The notes under the pieces: model-generated
What the model was told of the DNA's origin: nothing
Seen by the model: the letters and a program-made list of their open reading frames with translations, nothing else
Databases searched by the model: none
In this document: positions 1-8,186 of the stretch, in pieces
Position numbering within the stretch: position 1 is the first letter of the stretch
Layout of the letters: each line of letters begins with the position of its first letter
NCBI RefSeq assembly: GCF_003226555.1
Contig: NZ_QKQS01000033.1
Location: 96,116 to 160,115, forward strand
Reading direction: 5' to 3'
Origin: Rhodopseudomonas palustris
GTDB taxonomy: Bacteria; Pseudomonadota; Alphaproteobacteria; Rhizobiales; Xanthobacteraceae
Length of the DNA: 64,000 nucleotides
Program-made: the position numbers and the translations under genes

Positions 1-1
1 G

Positions 2-460
2 AATCTGGCGCTGTTCCGGCAGTGGTTCGAGGGCACGCCGGGCGCGCTGCCGGCGAAGGTCGAGGGCATCTTTCTAAATCTCGCCCGCGCCGCGCGGCAT
101 CCGAAGTGGAAGGGCTGCGGCTTCCTGCGCACCTCGGCGGAGCTCGCCAATCTGCCGGGCCATCCGGCGATCAAGATCGGCGCCGCGCACAAGAAGAAGT
201 TCGAGCGCTGGCTACGCGACACGTTCGCCGAAGCCGGCATCGCTGGCGCCGACGAGCTGGCGCGGCAGATGCTGCTGCTGCTCGACGGCTCGTTCGCGGT
301 GGTGCTACTGCATCGCGATGCGAGCTACATGGAGACCGCCGGTGCCGCGGCGGCCAGGCTGGTGGCCGCAGCCTTGCCGCACCCGGTCAGCGTGGCACGG
401 ACAAAGCGTCCGACGCCGCGAACCGGCCGCGCATCTCAAGCAAACTCCGCACCGCGTTGA
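2..460 (+). CDS. TetR-family transcriptional regulator, C-terminal part (5' truncated by window edge)
   Basis: The frame is open from the first bases to a TGA at 458-460 and gives about 152 residues. The all-helical sequence (EGIFLNLARA, GCGFLRTSAELANLPGHPA, KKKFERWLRDTFAEAGI, then LARQMLLLLDGSFAVVLLHRD) is the usual ligand-binding core of TetR repressors, where the last helices build the dimer interface. The N-terminal helix-turn-helix would lie before base 1. A short basic, proline-containing tail of about 25 residues follows the core and overlaps the 3' end of the convergent HAD gene. The regulated genes and ligand cannot be inferred because the upstream context is missing. Confidence 0.72.
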   Translation, partial: NLALFRQWFEGTPGALPAKVEGIFLNLARAARHPKWKGCGFLRTSAELANLPGHPAIKIGAAHKKKFERWLRDTFAEAGIAGADELARQMLLLLDGSFAVVLLHRDASYMETAGAAAARLVAAALPHPVSVARTKRPTPRTGRASQANSAPR

Positions 461-1094
461 GATCCGGCAGCACCGCGGCACATCTGCCGCGGGTGGTGGC
501 GTCGGGTTGCAGCAGGTCCGGCACCATCAGGGTGATGGCGCCTGCGGCGGCCGCCGCGGTGACGCCGACGCTGGAATCCTCCACCGCGATGCATTGCGCC
601 GGCGGCACGCCGAGCCGGTCGGCGGCGAGCAGATACAGATCCGGCGCCGGCTTGCCGTGGGCGACGTCGTCCCGAGTGAGGATGGTACCAAACCGCGCGC
701 GGATGCCGGCGAGCGTCAGATGCAGGTCGGCGGTCTTGCGCGACGACGAGGTAACCACCGCCACCGGGCAGCGCGCGTCGTCGAGCGCATCGAGCAACTC
801 GCAAGTGCCGGGCTTCACCGGCAATCCTGTCGCGAACCGGGCGTCGCGCTTCTGGACGAAGGCATGGTTGATGGCGGACAGCGGCAGCGTCTCGCCGTAG
901 CGCGCGACCAGCAGCGCCTGGCACTCCGGCCCGGGCAGCCCGATCATCGACTCGCAGGTCTTTGTCGCGTCCGGCAGGCCGAAGCCGTTCAGCACCTCGG
1001 TCAGGCTTTCCAGATACACCCGTTCGGTGTCGACCAGCGTGCCGTCCATATCGAGCAGCACCGCTGCGATCAACCAGTCCTGCGCGGCGTTCAC
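387..1094 (-). CDS. HAD-superfamily hydrolase (beta-phosphoglucomutase/phosphatase-like)
   Basis: This 235-residue protein has HAD motif I near its start (LLDMDGTLVDTE), motif II around VAVVTSSS, a lysine in the VAHGKPAPDLYLLAA segment (motif III) and motif IV in CIAVEDSSVGVTAA. The helical cap between motifs I and II fits the phosphoglucomutase/phosphonatase subgroup. It probably dephosphorylates a small sugar-phosphate-type metabolite in the cytoplasm; the substrate cannot be read from sequence. I chose a GTG start at 1094. Its last two bases form the TGA stop of the upstream CWC gene (GTGA overlap), so the two are probably translationally coupled. A longer in-frame reading exists but lacks HAD-like sequence. 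Its 3' end overlaps the tail of the convergent TetR gene. Confidence 0.88.
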   Translation of the reverse strand: MNAAQDWLIAAVLLDMDGTLVDTERVYLESLTEVLNGFGLPDATKTCESMIGLPGPECQALLVARYGETLPLSAINHAFVQKRDARFATGLPVKPGTCELLDALDDARCPVAVVTSSSRKTADLHLTLAGIRARFGTILTRDDVAHGKPAPDLYLLAADRLGVPPAQCIAVEDSSVGVTAAAAAGAITLMVPDLLQPDATTRGRCAAVLPDLNAVRSLLEMRGRFAASDALSVPR

Positions 1095-1300
1095 GATTTG
1101 CGGCTCGCCTTCGCGGCTTCGCGCAGACATTCCGCGCACAGGCAGTCGACTGCATCCGATGGCAGCGGCAGTTGCGCCGGCTCCGCCGAACACCAGCAGC
1201 CGCTGTCCATCGTGCACGAAAACTCCGCACCGCAGCCGGCGCAGATCAGCCGTCGCGGCGGCGGCGCAGGCGTGGCGGAACTGGTTGGACGGAGCGGCAT
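1091..1300 (-). CDS. Small cysteine-rich CWC-type protein
   Basis: A 69-residue protein with paired cysteines in the order CxxC, CxC and CxxC (LICAGCGAEF, GCWC, CLCAEC), separated by about 10-15 residues. This matches the cysteine-rich CWC family of small proteins, which probably bind zinc; no biochemical role is established as far as I know. The start chosen (MPLRPTSS at 1300) leaves about 17 residues before the first cysteine pair. The frame is open further upstream, but that part looks like non-coding translation. The stop overlaps the GTG start of the HAD phosphatase gene, giving a two-gene unit. Confidence 0.75.
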   Translation of the reverse strand: MPLRPTSSATPAPPPRRLICAGCGAEFSCTMDSGCWCSAEPAQLPLPSDAVDCLCAECLREAAKASRKS

Positions 1301-1437
1301 GTTCGCTGGTCGATGAACGCAGGTTGAAACACGCTCGCAGCGTACTCCGCCTGGGCCGTGATGCAATACGCGGAAGGTCGCGGAGGGGAGGGGCAGCGGC
1401 AGTCCGGATCGAGAGAAGGGGCGCGATCTCTCCACTT

Positions 1438-1561
1438 GTCATTCCGGGGCGCTCGCGCAGCGAGCGAACCCGGAATCCCGCTGTGCAGGGTGAAGGGCCT
1501 CAACGCAGAACACCACGAGATTCCGGGTTCGCGCCCTGGCGGGCGCGTCCCGGAATGACGG
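1438..1561. repeat. Dispersed palindromic repeat, family A, full copy
   Basis: The element begins gtcattccgggg and ends cccggaatgac, so its ends are inverted repeats of each other. Each half also folds into its own hairpin (attccggg...cccggaat), separated by about 40 bases of variable sequence. The same architecture recurs at 39.0, 58.0-58.6 and 63.4-64.0 kb. It lies between two genes transcribed on the minus strand and could fold in the RNA. Confidence 0.85.
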
Positions 1562-1583
1562 TGTGAGGAGGCGTGGGCGCGAA

Positions 1584-2525
1584 CTACCCCTTCGAGATCG
1601 CGTCGACTTCGGCCATCTCCTCCGCCGTCAGCTTCCAGCTCGCCGCGTTGACGTTCTGTTCGATCTGGTCCGGCGTGGTGGCGCCGGCGATCACGCTGGA
1701 GACCTGCGGGCGGCAGGCGAGCCAGGAGAACGCCAGTTCGAGCAGCGAGTGGCCGCGCGCTTCGGCGAACGCCTTGAGCTGATCGACGACGTCGAGATTG
1801 ACCTCGGTGAAGTAGCGGTCGCGGATCGCCGGCATCTTGGCGAAGCGGGTGTGCGCCGGCGCCTCGGTGCCGCGCTGATACTTGCCGGTCAAAAGGCCGC
1901 TCGCCAGCGGGAAGAACGGCAGCAGGCCGAGCTTGTATTCCTGCGCGGCCGGCAGCAGGTCCTTCTCGATGTCGCGCACCACCAGGCTGTATTCGTCCTG
2001 GCACGACACGTAGCGATGCGTTCCGAGCGCACGCGCCACGTACTCGGCTTCGGCGATCCGCCACGCCGGGAAGTTCGAATTGCCGATGTAGCGCACCTTG
2101 CCGGCGCGGATCAGGTCGTCGAGCGCACGCAGCGTCTCGTCGATCGGCGTCAGGGGATCGTAATCGTGCTGCTGATACAGGTCGATCCAGTCGGTCTTCA
2201 GCCGCTTCAGGCTGGCCTCCACCGCCTCGACGATGTAGCGCCGCGACGCGCCCTGCTTGGTGGCGTCGGTCGCCATCGGCTTGCAGAACTTGGTCGCCAG
2301 CACGATGTCCTTGCGGCGGTCGCCGAGCACATTGCCGAGCACGGTCTCCGAGCCGCCCATGCCGGCATAGATGTCGGCGGTGTCGAACAGCGTGACGCCG
2401 AGGTCGATCGCCTTGTGGATCACCTGCTTCGAGGTTTCGGCATCGGTGCGCTGGCCGAAATTGTTGCAGCCGAGGCCGACGACCGAGACCCGCAGGCCGC
2501 TGCCGCCGAGATTGCGAATGTCCAT
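1584..2525 (-). CDS. Aldo/keto reductase
   Basis: This 313-residue NADPH-dependent oxidoreductase of the AKR superfamily is a cytoplasmic TIM barrel. The catalytic tetrad is visible: Asp and Tyr in FDTADIYAGMGGSE, Lys in LATKFCKPM and His in LYQQHDYD. The C-terminal half contains VSSVIAGATTPDQIEQN, where the cofactor's 2'-phosphate is normally bound. The family reduces aldehydes and ketones, so the substrate is open. The start at 2525 (MDIRNLGGSG) fits family N-termini, which begin with the first beta strand. A second, more distant aldo/keto reductase lies at 58.6-59.4 kb. No operon partner is obvious. Confidence 0.92.
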   Translation of the reverse strand: MDIRNLGGSGLRVSVVGLGCNNFGQRTDAETSKQVIHKAIDLGVTLFDTADIYAGMGGSETVLGNVLGDRRKDIVLATKFCKPMATDATKQGASRRYIVEAVEASLKRLKTDWIDLYQQHDYDPLTPIDETLRALDDLIRAGKVRYIGNSNFPAWRIAEAEYVARALGTHRYVSCQDEYSLVVRDIEKDLLPAAQEYKLGLLPFFPLASGLLTGKYQRGTEAPAHTRFAKMPAIRDRYFTEVNLDVVDQLKAFAEARGHSLLELAFSWLACRPQVSSVIAGATTPDQIEQNVNAASWKLTAEEMAEVDAISKG

Positions 2526-2819
2526 GAACTGTCCTTGAGAGATGCGTGAAGCCGCGCATTGTGGCGCGCGCCCCCCAGCGCCGCAACCCGCGTCGCCGAT
2601 CACAGCCGCGTCATGCGGTGCGTCGTGACGGCATCACGGATGCGAAAGCCATTCTCGGCGCGGGCGAGGCGAGCTATAATTTGATTCTGGCGTGGCCCGC
2701 GCCTCCCCCTCCGTTGGGAAAGTATCTTTCATACCGGGCTGCACGACCGTCGAACCACTTGTTCGAGCACCGGCATAAGGAGGGATTGCGGGAACGGCTC
2801 GATCGAGGAGGTTGTCGAG

Positions 2820-3539
2820 ATGCGCTTGTCTGCGCCGGTCTATCGTCTGAAACGTAAAGCCAAATTGCTGTCCCGTTCCCAAAACCTGCCGCTGCACGCC
2901 GCGCTCGATCAAGTCGCCGCGGCCGAAGGGTTCGCGCGCTGGAGCCTGTTGGTCGATTCGGCGGCGGCTTCGCCTGCAGCGAGCCTGTTCGCCGCGCTCG
3001 GCCCGGGCGATCTGGTGCTGCTCGGGGCGCGGCCGGGGCAGGGCAAGACGCTGCTCAGCCTCGAACTCGCGGTGGAGGCGATCAAGGCCGGGCGGACCAG
3101 CGCCTTCTTCACGCTCGAATACACCGAGGTCGAAGTGCTGGCGCGGCTTCGCGCGATCGGAGCCGACCCGGTGTCGTTGGCCGACAAGTTCACGCTCGAT
3201 ACGTCGGATGCGATCTGCGCCGACTACATCATCGCCCAATCGGCCTCGGCGCCGAACGGGGCACTGGTGGTGGTCGATTATCTGCAATTGCTCGATCGGC
3301 GCCGCGACACGCCGGAGTTGAACGTGCAGATTCGCGCGCTGCGCTCGTTCGCCCGCGCGGCCGGCGTGATCCTGGTGATCATCTCGCAGATCGACCGCTC
3401 TTACGATCCGGCCAAGAAGAGCTGCCCAGATCTGAGCGACGTCCGTTTGATCAACGAGCTGGACCTCGGCCTGTTCTCGCACGCCTGTTTCGTCGGCTCG
3501 GGCGAGATCAAATGGTCGCCGGTGTCCGCGGTGGCGTGA
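2820..3539 (+). CDS. DnaB-type helicase C-terminal (RecA-fold) domain protein
   Basis: A 239-residue protein carrying a single RecA-type ATPase domain. The Walker A loop is GARPGQGKT (about residue 66) and Walker B is VVVDYLQLLD (about residue 148), followed by VILVIISQIDR, the stretch that carries the DnaB sensor glutamine. This is the arrangement of the replicative helicase motor domain. The DnaB N-terminal domain is missing, and only about 55 lysine/arginine-rich residues precede the motor. It is about half the length of DnaB, so this is not the replicative helicase; it may be a RadA/DnaB-like accessory ATPase. A strong ribosome site (gaggagg) ends about 8 bases before the ATG. Confidence 0.78.
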   Translation: MRLSAPVYRLKRKAKLLSRSQNLPLHAALDQVAAAEGFARWSLLVDSAAASPAASLFAALGPGDLVLLGARPGQGKTLLSLELAVEAIKAGRTSAFFTLEYTEVEVLARLRAIGADPVSLADKFTLDTSDAICADYIIAQSASAPNGALVVVDYLQLLDRRRDTPELNVQIRALRSFARAAGVILVIISQIDRSYDPAKKSCPDLSDVRLINELDLGLFSHACFVGSGEIKWSPVSAVA

Positions 3540-3549
3540 AGCTTGTCGG

Positions 3550-4386
3550 TTATGCGGCTTCCGGCTGCACGTCGGGAGCTGCGACGGGCCGCGGCGCGAT
3601 GGCGCCGCGCATGCCGGCGCGGCGGGCGGCTTCGCACATCCGCCGCACCGATTGCTCGGCGTCGCGCGTGATCTGCTTGCGGTCGGCGTCGATCGAGGTC
3701 GCGACCGCATCGCCCCAGCTCACGGTGACGTCGATCGCGCCGGCCGATAATAGCTCGAAGAAATGCGGAATCAGCTCGGCGTCGCCGTACCACGCGACGC
3801 GTTCGCGTAGCTCGCGGCCGATCGGCAGGCCGCTGAGCCCCGTATAGGTCACTGCCATCGGCTGCACCGCGACACCGTCGCCGCTCTGTTCGCCGATCGC
3901 GTGATGCACGGCACCGACCAGCGCCGAGCGGAACGGCAGCACCCGGCTGCCGTCGGACGAGGTGCCTTCGGCGAACAGCACCATGGCGTCGCCGTCCTGC
4001 AGCCGCGCGCCGATTTCGCGCGTCGCCTCGCCGGTGCGGTGCCGGGCCTGACGATCGATGAACACGGTGCGCTGCCAGCGCGCCAGCGCGCCGAACACCG
4101 GCCAGCTTGCGACTTCGCTCTTGGCGATGAACGACACCGGCGCTACCGCGGAAATCACGCAGATGTCGAGCCAGGAGACGTGATTGGACAGGATCAGCGC
4201 TGGCCCGTCGCAGCGGCGGCCGACCTGATGGATGCGCACGCCGATCAGCGCGCAGACGATGCGATGATACAGTTGCGGAATCGTGCGCTGCGCGCGCCAG
4301 CCGAACCGGATCGCCAGCAGATGCACCGGCAGAAGTGTCAGAGTCAGCGGCACGACGGCGGCAATGACGAGGATGAATCGCAGCAT
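3550..4386 (-). CDS. Lysophospholipid acyltransferase (PlsC-like 1-acylglycerol-3-phosphate acyltransferase)
   Basis: A 278-residue membrane-associated acyltransferase. It opens with one long hydrophobic segment (residues 1-27), then has the catalytic NHxxxxD motif as NHVSWLD and the glycerophosphate-binding motif as FAEGTSSDG. VFIDRQ is the usual strand before block II. The family transfers an acyl chain to lysophosphatidic acid or a related acceptor at the inner membrane during phospholipid synthesis; an ornithine-lipid (OlsA-like) acyltransferase is an alternative I cannot exclude. It converges with the DnaB-like gene, with only 10 bases between the stops. Confidence 0.88.
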   Translation of the reverse strand: MLRFILVIAAVVPLTLTLLPVHLLAIRFGWRAQRTIPQLYHRIVCALIGVRIHQVGRRCDGPALILSNHVSWLDICVISAVAPVSFIAKSEVASWPVFGALARWQRTVFIDRQARHRTGEATREIGARLQDGDAMVLFAEGTSSDGSRVLPFRSALVGAVHHAIGEQSGDGVAVQPMAVTYTGLSGLPIGRELRERVAWYGDAELIPHFFELLSAGAIDVTVSWGDAVATSIDADRKQITRDAEQSVRRMCEAARRAGMRGAIAPRPVAAPDVQPEAA

Positions 4387-4582
4387 GGCAATAACTTTGT
4401 GCCGCTCAAAAAGGTGCGGCCCCGGTCAGACGCGGCGACTGACGGGGACCGCTGGGGACGTTGATCGGCGACGGGGGCCTCGATCAGACGCGAGCGAACC
4501 GTAACGGTAGTTTGTTACACGGCAGTGACGTATCGATTAGAAGCGGCGCGCTGGCATACCTGCACACCTGCAGAGACGATCC

Positions 4583-5494
4583 TCAGCACTTGCTGATCGT
4601 CGCCCGCTGCTGGGCCCGATAGAGGCTGGGCGTGGTCCCGACCGACTTGCGGAATGCGCGGTTGAAGTTCGCCTGTGAGGAAAACCCGGTCGCATAGGCG
4701 ATGTCGACGAGCGACAGCTCGTCGGATGCCAACAGCCGCTTGGCGAGATCGAGCCGCTGCCGGCTGACATATTCGTGCGGCGCGCAGCCCGTCGCGGCCT
4801 TGAAGCTGCGCGAGAAGTGAGCCGGACTCATGCAGGCGATCGAGGCGAGATCGTTGACGGTGAAATCGCGCTCGACGGACGAACTAATAAAGTCCGTCAC
4901 GCGCGCCAGCCGCCGCGCGTCGAGCGGCCGGTTCGCCGCCTGCGCCTGCTTCAAACGGACGGCCGTGTCGGCGTAGGTGTGTACCAAGTGCGCAGACAGC
5001 GCGCGGCCGAGGCTTTCGACCAGCAGACGCCCGGTCGAGGATTCGTGCGCAAGTTCATGCAGGATGCGATCGGCGACATGCTCGATGAAGATGTCGTGGT
5101 CGATCGCCTCGTAGCGGATCGTGATGCCGGTGGGATCGATGTCCATGTCCTGCAGCATCGCGTCCTCGAACGGACGGCCGGGCAGGAAGATGTGCAAGCA
5201 TTCGTGAATCTGGCTCTCGACCCGGATGAAATCCTCGCGGATTCCGGCCGGACACAGCCAGACCGTTCCGCGCCGACCATGGGTCCGCTGCCGCATCCCG
5301 GCGCCTTCGCGGTCGACCACCGAAGAGCCACGGAGCAGCACGGCGATCTCGGTGTCGCGCGGCAGCAGCGACGGCAGGTCGCCGGACTCGTGACTCCACC
5401 GCTCCGCGAGCAGGTGAGACCAGCGCCGGTCGTTCGAAGTCTGGAGCATTCTGCCGGTCACATATTTATCGACAGAATTGCCGAGCATCCCCAT
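4583..5494 (-). CDS. AraC-family transcriptional regulator
   Basis: A 303-residue regulator. The last 100 residues form the double helix-turn-helix AraC domain: helix pair one in FTVNDLASIACMSPAHFSRSFKAATG and pair two in LSLVDIAYATGFSSQANFNRAFRKSVG, then the usual TPSLYR ending. The N-terminal 190 residues are a divergent sensor domain with no signature I can name. The start at 5494 (MGMLGN) has GGAG about 8 bases upstream. The gene is divergent from the molybdopterin oxidoreductase gene across 184 bases that contain two near-identical 14-base direct repeats, so regulation of that operon is the simplest inference. Confidence 0.88.
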   Translation of the reverse strand: MGMLGNSVDKYVTGRMLQTSNDRRWSHLLAERWSHESGDLPSLLPRDTEIAVLLRGSSVVDREGAGMRQRTHGRRGTVWLCPAGIREDFIRVESQIHECLHIFLPGRPFEDAMLQDMDIDPTGITIRYEAIDHDIFIEHVADRILHELAHESSTGRLLVESLGRALSAHLVHTYADTAVRLKQAQAANRPLDARRLARVTDFISSSVERDFTVNDLASIACMSPAHFSRSFKAATGCAPHEYVSRQRLDLAKRLLASDELSLVDIAYATGFSSQANFNRAFRKSVGTTPSLYRAQQRATISKC

Positions 5495-5581
5495 CGTGAA
5501 TCTCCACAGATTGACGCGAGTGCAGGCAAGAACAGTCCGGGTAAGCAATTACCATGCCACGAGACCGGGTTTTGGTCCATG

Positions 5582-5616
5582 GCAGATTTGGAAAACAACC
5601 AAGCAGGATTGGAAAA
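5582..5616. promoter_or_regulatory. Tandem direct repeat, candidate AraC-type operator
   Basis: GCAGATTTGGAAAA (5582-5595) and GCAGGATTGGAAAA (5603-5616) match at 12 of 14 positions and are 21 bases apart, about two helical turns. AraC-family proteins commonly bind such direct repeats. The pair lies between the divergent AraC gene and the Mo-oxidoreductase gene. That this AraC protein is the ligand is inference. Confidence 0.55.
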
Positions 5617-5678
5617 GCCACGCCGCCCCGGGTGCCGCATCCTTGCGCATGTTTTGAATGTGCACATGGAGGAGACAC

Positions 5679-7805
5679 ATGGCCCGGACCACCGTCGTAG
5701 GCGCCTGCCCCCACGATTGCCCCGACACCTGTTCGATTTTGACCACCGTCGAGGACGGCAAGGCGATTGCAGTGCGCGGCAATCCCGATCATCCGTTCAC
5801 GCGCGGCCGGCTCTGCGTGAAGGTCAACAACTACGAGGAGCGCGTCTACAGCGACAAGCGCGTGCTTTATCCGATGAAGCGCGTCGGGCCGAAGGGCACC
5901 AAGCAGTTTGCCCGCATCTCCTGGGACGAGGCGATCGACACCATCGCGTCGCGCTGGAAGACGGTCATCGCCGAGCACGGCGCGCAGGCGATCCTGCCCT
6001 ATAGTTATCTGGGCACCCAGGGCATCATCAACGGCCTGAACGTCGGCGACCCACTGTTCAACAAACTCGGCGCCACCGTGCTCGAACGCACCTTCTGCGA
6101 TTCCGGCTCCTGCACCGCCTATCTGCTGACGATCGGCCACACGCCGGGCGTCGATCCGGAAAGCTTCGTGCATTCGAAGTACATCATTCTGTGGGCGTGC
6201 AACACACTCAGCACCAACTCGCATCATTGGCCGTTCATCGAGCAGGCCAAGAAGAACGGCGCCAAGCTGGTGGTGATCGACCCGGTCAAGACCCGCACCG
6301 CGCGGCTCGCTGACTGGCACATCCCGATCCGTCCCGGCACCGATGCGGCATTGGCGCTGGCGATGATGCACGTGATCATCAAGGAAGACCTGGTCGATCG
6401 CGACTACATCGACAAGCACACGGTCGGCTACGACGAGCTGGTTCAGCGCGTTGCGACCTACACGCCGGAATTCGCCGCGCAGGAAACCGGCATCCCGGTC
6501 GAGGACATCCTCAAGCTTGCGCGCGAATACGCCACCACGCCGCCTGCGGTGGTGCGGATCGGCGTTGCCGTGGAGCGTCACGCCGGCGGCGGCCAGACCG
6601 TGCGGGCGATCGCCTGTCTGCCGGGACTGATCGGCGCCTGGAAGCACGTCGGCGGCGGCCTGTTGCAGCTGCCGATCTGGGCATTCCCGGTGAAATGGGA
6701 GGTGCTGATGCGGCCCGAGCTCGCGCCGGAAAAGATGCGCGTGCTGAATTCCTGGCGGCTCGGCGCGGCGCTGACCGGCGAACTCGGCTTCGATCCGCCG
6801 ATCAAGGCGCTGTTCGTCTACAACGCCAATCCGATGGCGATGGTCACCGAGCAGGACAAGATCGAAAAAGGACTCGAACGCGAGGACCTGTTCACCGTCG
6901 TCAGCGATCACTTCCTGACCGACACGGCTAAATATGCCGACATCGTGCTGCCCGCGACCACGCAGCTCGAGCAGAAGGACATCATGTTCTCCTGGGGACA
7001 CCTGTATCTGTCCTACAACAATCAGGCGATCGAGCCGCTCGGCGAAGCGGTGCCGAACACCGAGCTGTTCCGCCGCCTCGCCAAGGCGATGGACATCACC
7101 GATCCGAGCTTCTTCCGCGGCGACGACGAGATGATCGAAGCCGCGCTGGATTGGAGCAATCCGGTGCTGCAAGGGATCACGCTGGAGGACGTCAAGGCCA
7201 AGGGCTATTCGCGGCTCAACATGCCGGCGCCCGGCGACTGGGCGCCGCATCGCGACGGCAATTTCCCGACCGCGACCGGCAAAGTCGAATTCAAGTCGAC
7301 GATCGCGGAGGGCGGCAACTTCGTCGCGCCGCTGTTCCGGCAGGGCTATAATGGCGATCAGGACGGCAGCCCGATCGATCCCTTGCCGCACTACATCTCG
7401 CCGAACGAGAGCGCCCGCACGGCGCCGCAACTGGCGGAGCGTTACCCGCTCAGTCTGATCTCGCCGAAGAGCCACGCCTTCCTCAATTCGAACTACGGCA
7501 ACCTGCCGGCGCAGACCGCGCAGGCCGGTGAGGAGCAGGCGGTGATCCTCAATCCCGACGACGCCGCGCATCGCGGCATCGAGGCCGGCGCGCCGATCCG
7601 CGTGTTCAACGATCGCGGTTCGTTCGAGGCCTATGCGACGGTGTCTGCCGACGTGATGGCCGGCGTCGTGGTGGCGCCGTCCGGCTATTGGCAGCGCTCC
7701 AACCGCAAGGGCGCCACCGTGCATGCGCTGACGCCGCCGGCCTTCGCCGATCTCGGCCGCGCGCCGACATTCTCCGACGTGCTGGTACAGGTCGGACGGC
7801 TGTAA
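5679..7805 (+). CDS. Molybdopterin oxidoreductase (DMSO reductase superfamily), cytoplasmic
   Basis: A 708-residue member of the bis-molybdopterin-guanine-dinucleotide family. Residues 10-46 carry CPHDCPDTC...C (C10, C14, C18, C46), a CX3CX3CX27C site for one [4Fe-4S] cluster. The Mo-cofactor domains follow, and the C-terminal dinucleotide-binding domain begins near YPLSLISPKSHAFLN. The metal ligand is probably a Ser or Cys in ERTFCDSGSC near residue 140. There is no twin-arginine signal, so it should work in the cytoplasm. The start at 5679 has GGAGG 8 bases upstream; the ATG seven codons earlier lacks a site. Ferredoxin and ferredoxin-reductase genes follow on the same strand, suggesting they form its electron path. 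The substrate is unknown. Confidence 0.88.
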   Translation: MARTTVVGACPHDCPDTCSILTTVEDGKAIAVRGNPDHPFTRGRLCVKVNNYEERVYSDKRVLYPMKRVGPKGTKQFARISWDEAIDTIASRWKTVIAEHGAQAILPYSYLGTQGIINGLNVGDPLFNKLGATVLERTFCDSGSCTAYLLTIGHTPGVDPESFVHSKYIILWACNTLSTNSHHWPFIEQAKKNGAKLVVIDPVKTRTARLADWHIPIRPGTDAALALAMMHVIIKEDLVDRDYIDKHTVGYDELVQRVATYTPEFAAQETGIPVEDILKLAREYATTPPAVVRIGVAVERHAGGGQTVRAIACLPGLIGAWKHVGGGLLQLPIWAFPVKWEVLMRPELAPEKMRVLNSWRLGAALTGELGFDPPIKALFVYNANPMAMVTEQDKIEKGLEREDLFTVVSDHFLTDTAKYADIVLPATTQLEQKDIMFSWGHLYLSYNNQAIEPLGEAVPNTELFRRLAKAMDITDPSFFRGDDEMIEAALDWSNPVLQGITLEDVKAKGYSRLNMPAPGDWAPHRDGNFPTATGKVEFKSTIAEGGNFVAPLFRQGYNGDQDGSPIDPLPHYISPNESARTAPQLAERYPLSLISPKSHAFLNSNYGNLPAQTAQAGEEQAVILNPDDAAHRGIEAGAPIRVFNDRGSFEAYATVSADVMAGVVVAPSGYWQRSNRKGATVHALTPPAFADLGRAPTFSDVLVQVGRL

Positions 7806-7880
7806 GCGCGTCTCAATCCACAAGGCCGGCGCCGGCGCGGCGTCGGCCGTTCTCCTCTCGTCAAAACCGGAGTTCCGACG

Positions 7881-8186
7881 ATGACACACGTCGTGACTGA
7901 TAATTGCAAGGGCTGCCGCTACACCGAATGCGTGACGGTGTGCCCGGTCGAGTGTTTCCATCTCGACGGCACCATGACCTATATCGATCCGGAGAACTGC
8001 ATCGACTGCGGTGGCTGCGTGCCGGCCTGCCCGGTCGGTGCGATCGAGCCGGACTACCGGCTCGCGGCGGACAAGAAGTTCTGGATCGCCGTCAACCGCA
8101 AGCGCGTGGCCGAAACCCCGGTGATCACCGCGCGGCTGCCACCGCTGCCCGGCGCCGACAAACGAAAGGTCGCGCTGGGACGATGA
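7881..8186 (+). CDS. 7Fe-type ferredoxin (FdxA-like)
   Basis: A 101-residue ferredoxin. DNCKGCRYTECVTVCPVECF near the start and ENCIDCGGCVPACPVGAI in the second half are the cysteine sets of the 7Fe FdxA class: one [3Fe-4S] cluster and one [4Fe-4S] cluster, followed by a longer C-terminal tail. It is a soluble one-electron carrier. It begins 75 bases after the Mo-oxidoreductase stop, and its TGA overlaps the ATG of the flavoprotein reductase (ATGA), so ferredoxin and reductase are made together. I infer that it links the NADPH-oxidising or -reducing flavoprotein to the Mo enzyme. Confidence 0.92.
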   Translation: MTHVVTDNCKGCRYTECVTVCPVECFHLDGTMTYIDPENCIDCGGCVPACPVGAIEPDYRLAADKKFWIAVNRKRVAETPVITARLPPLPGADKRKVALGR

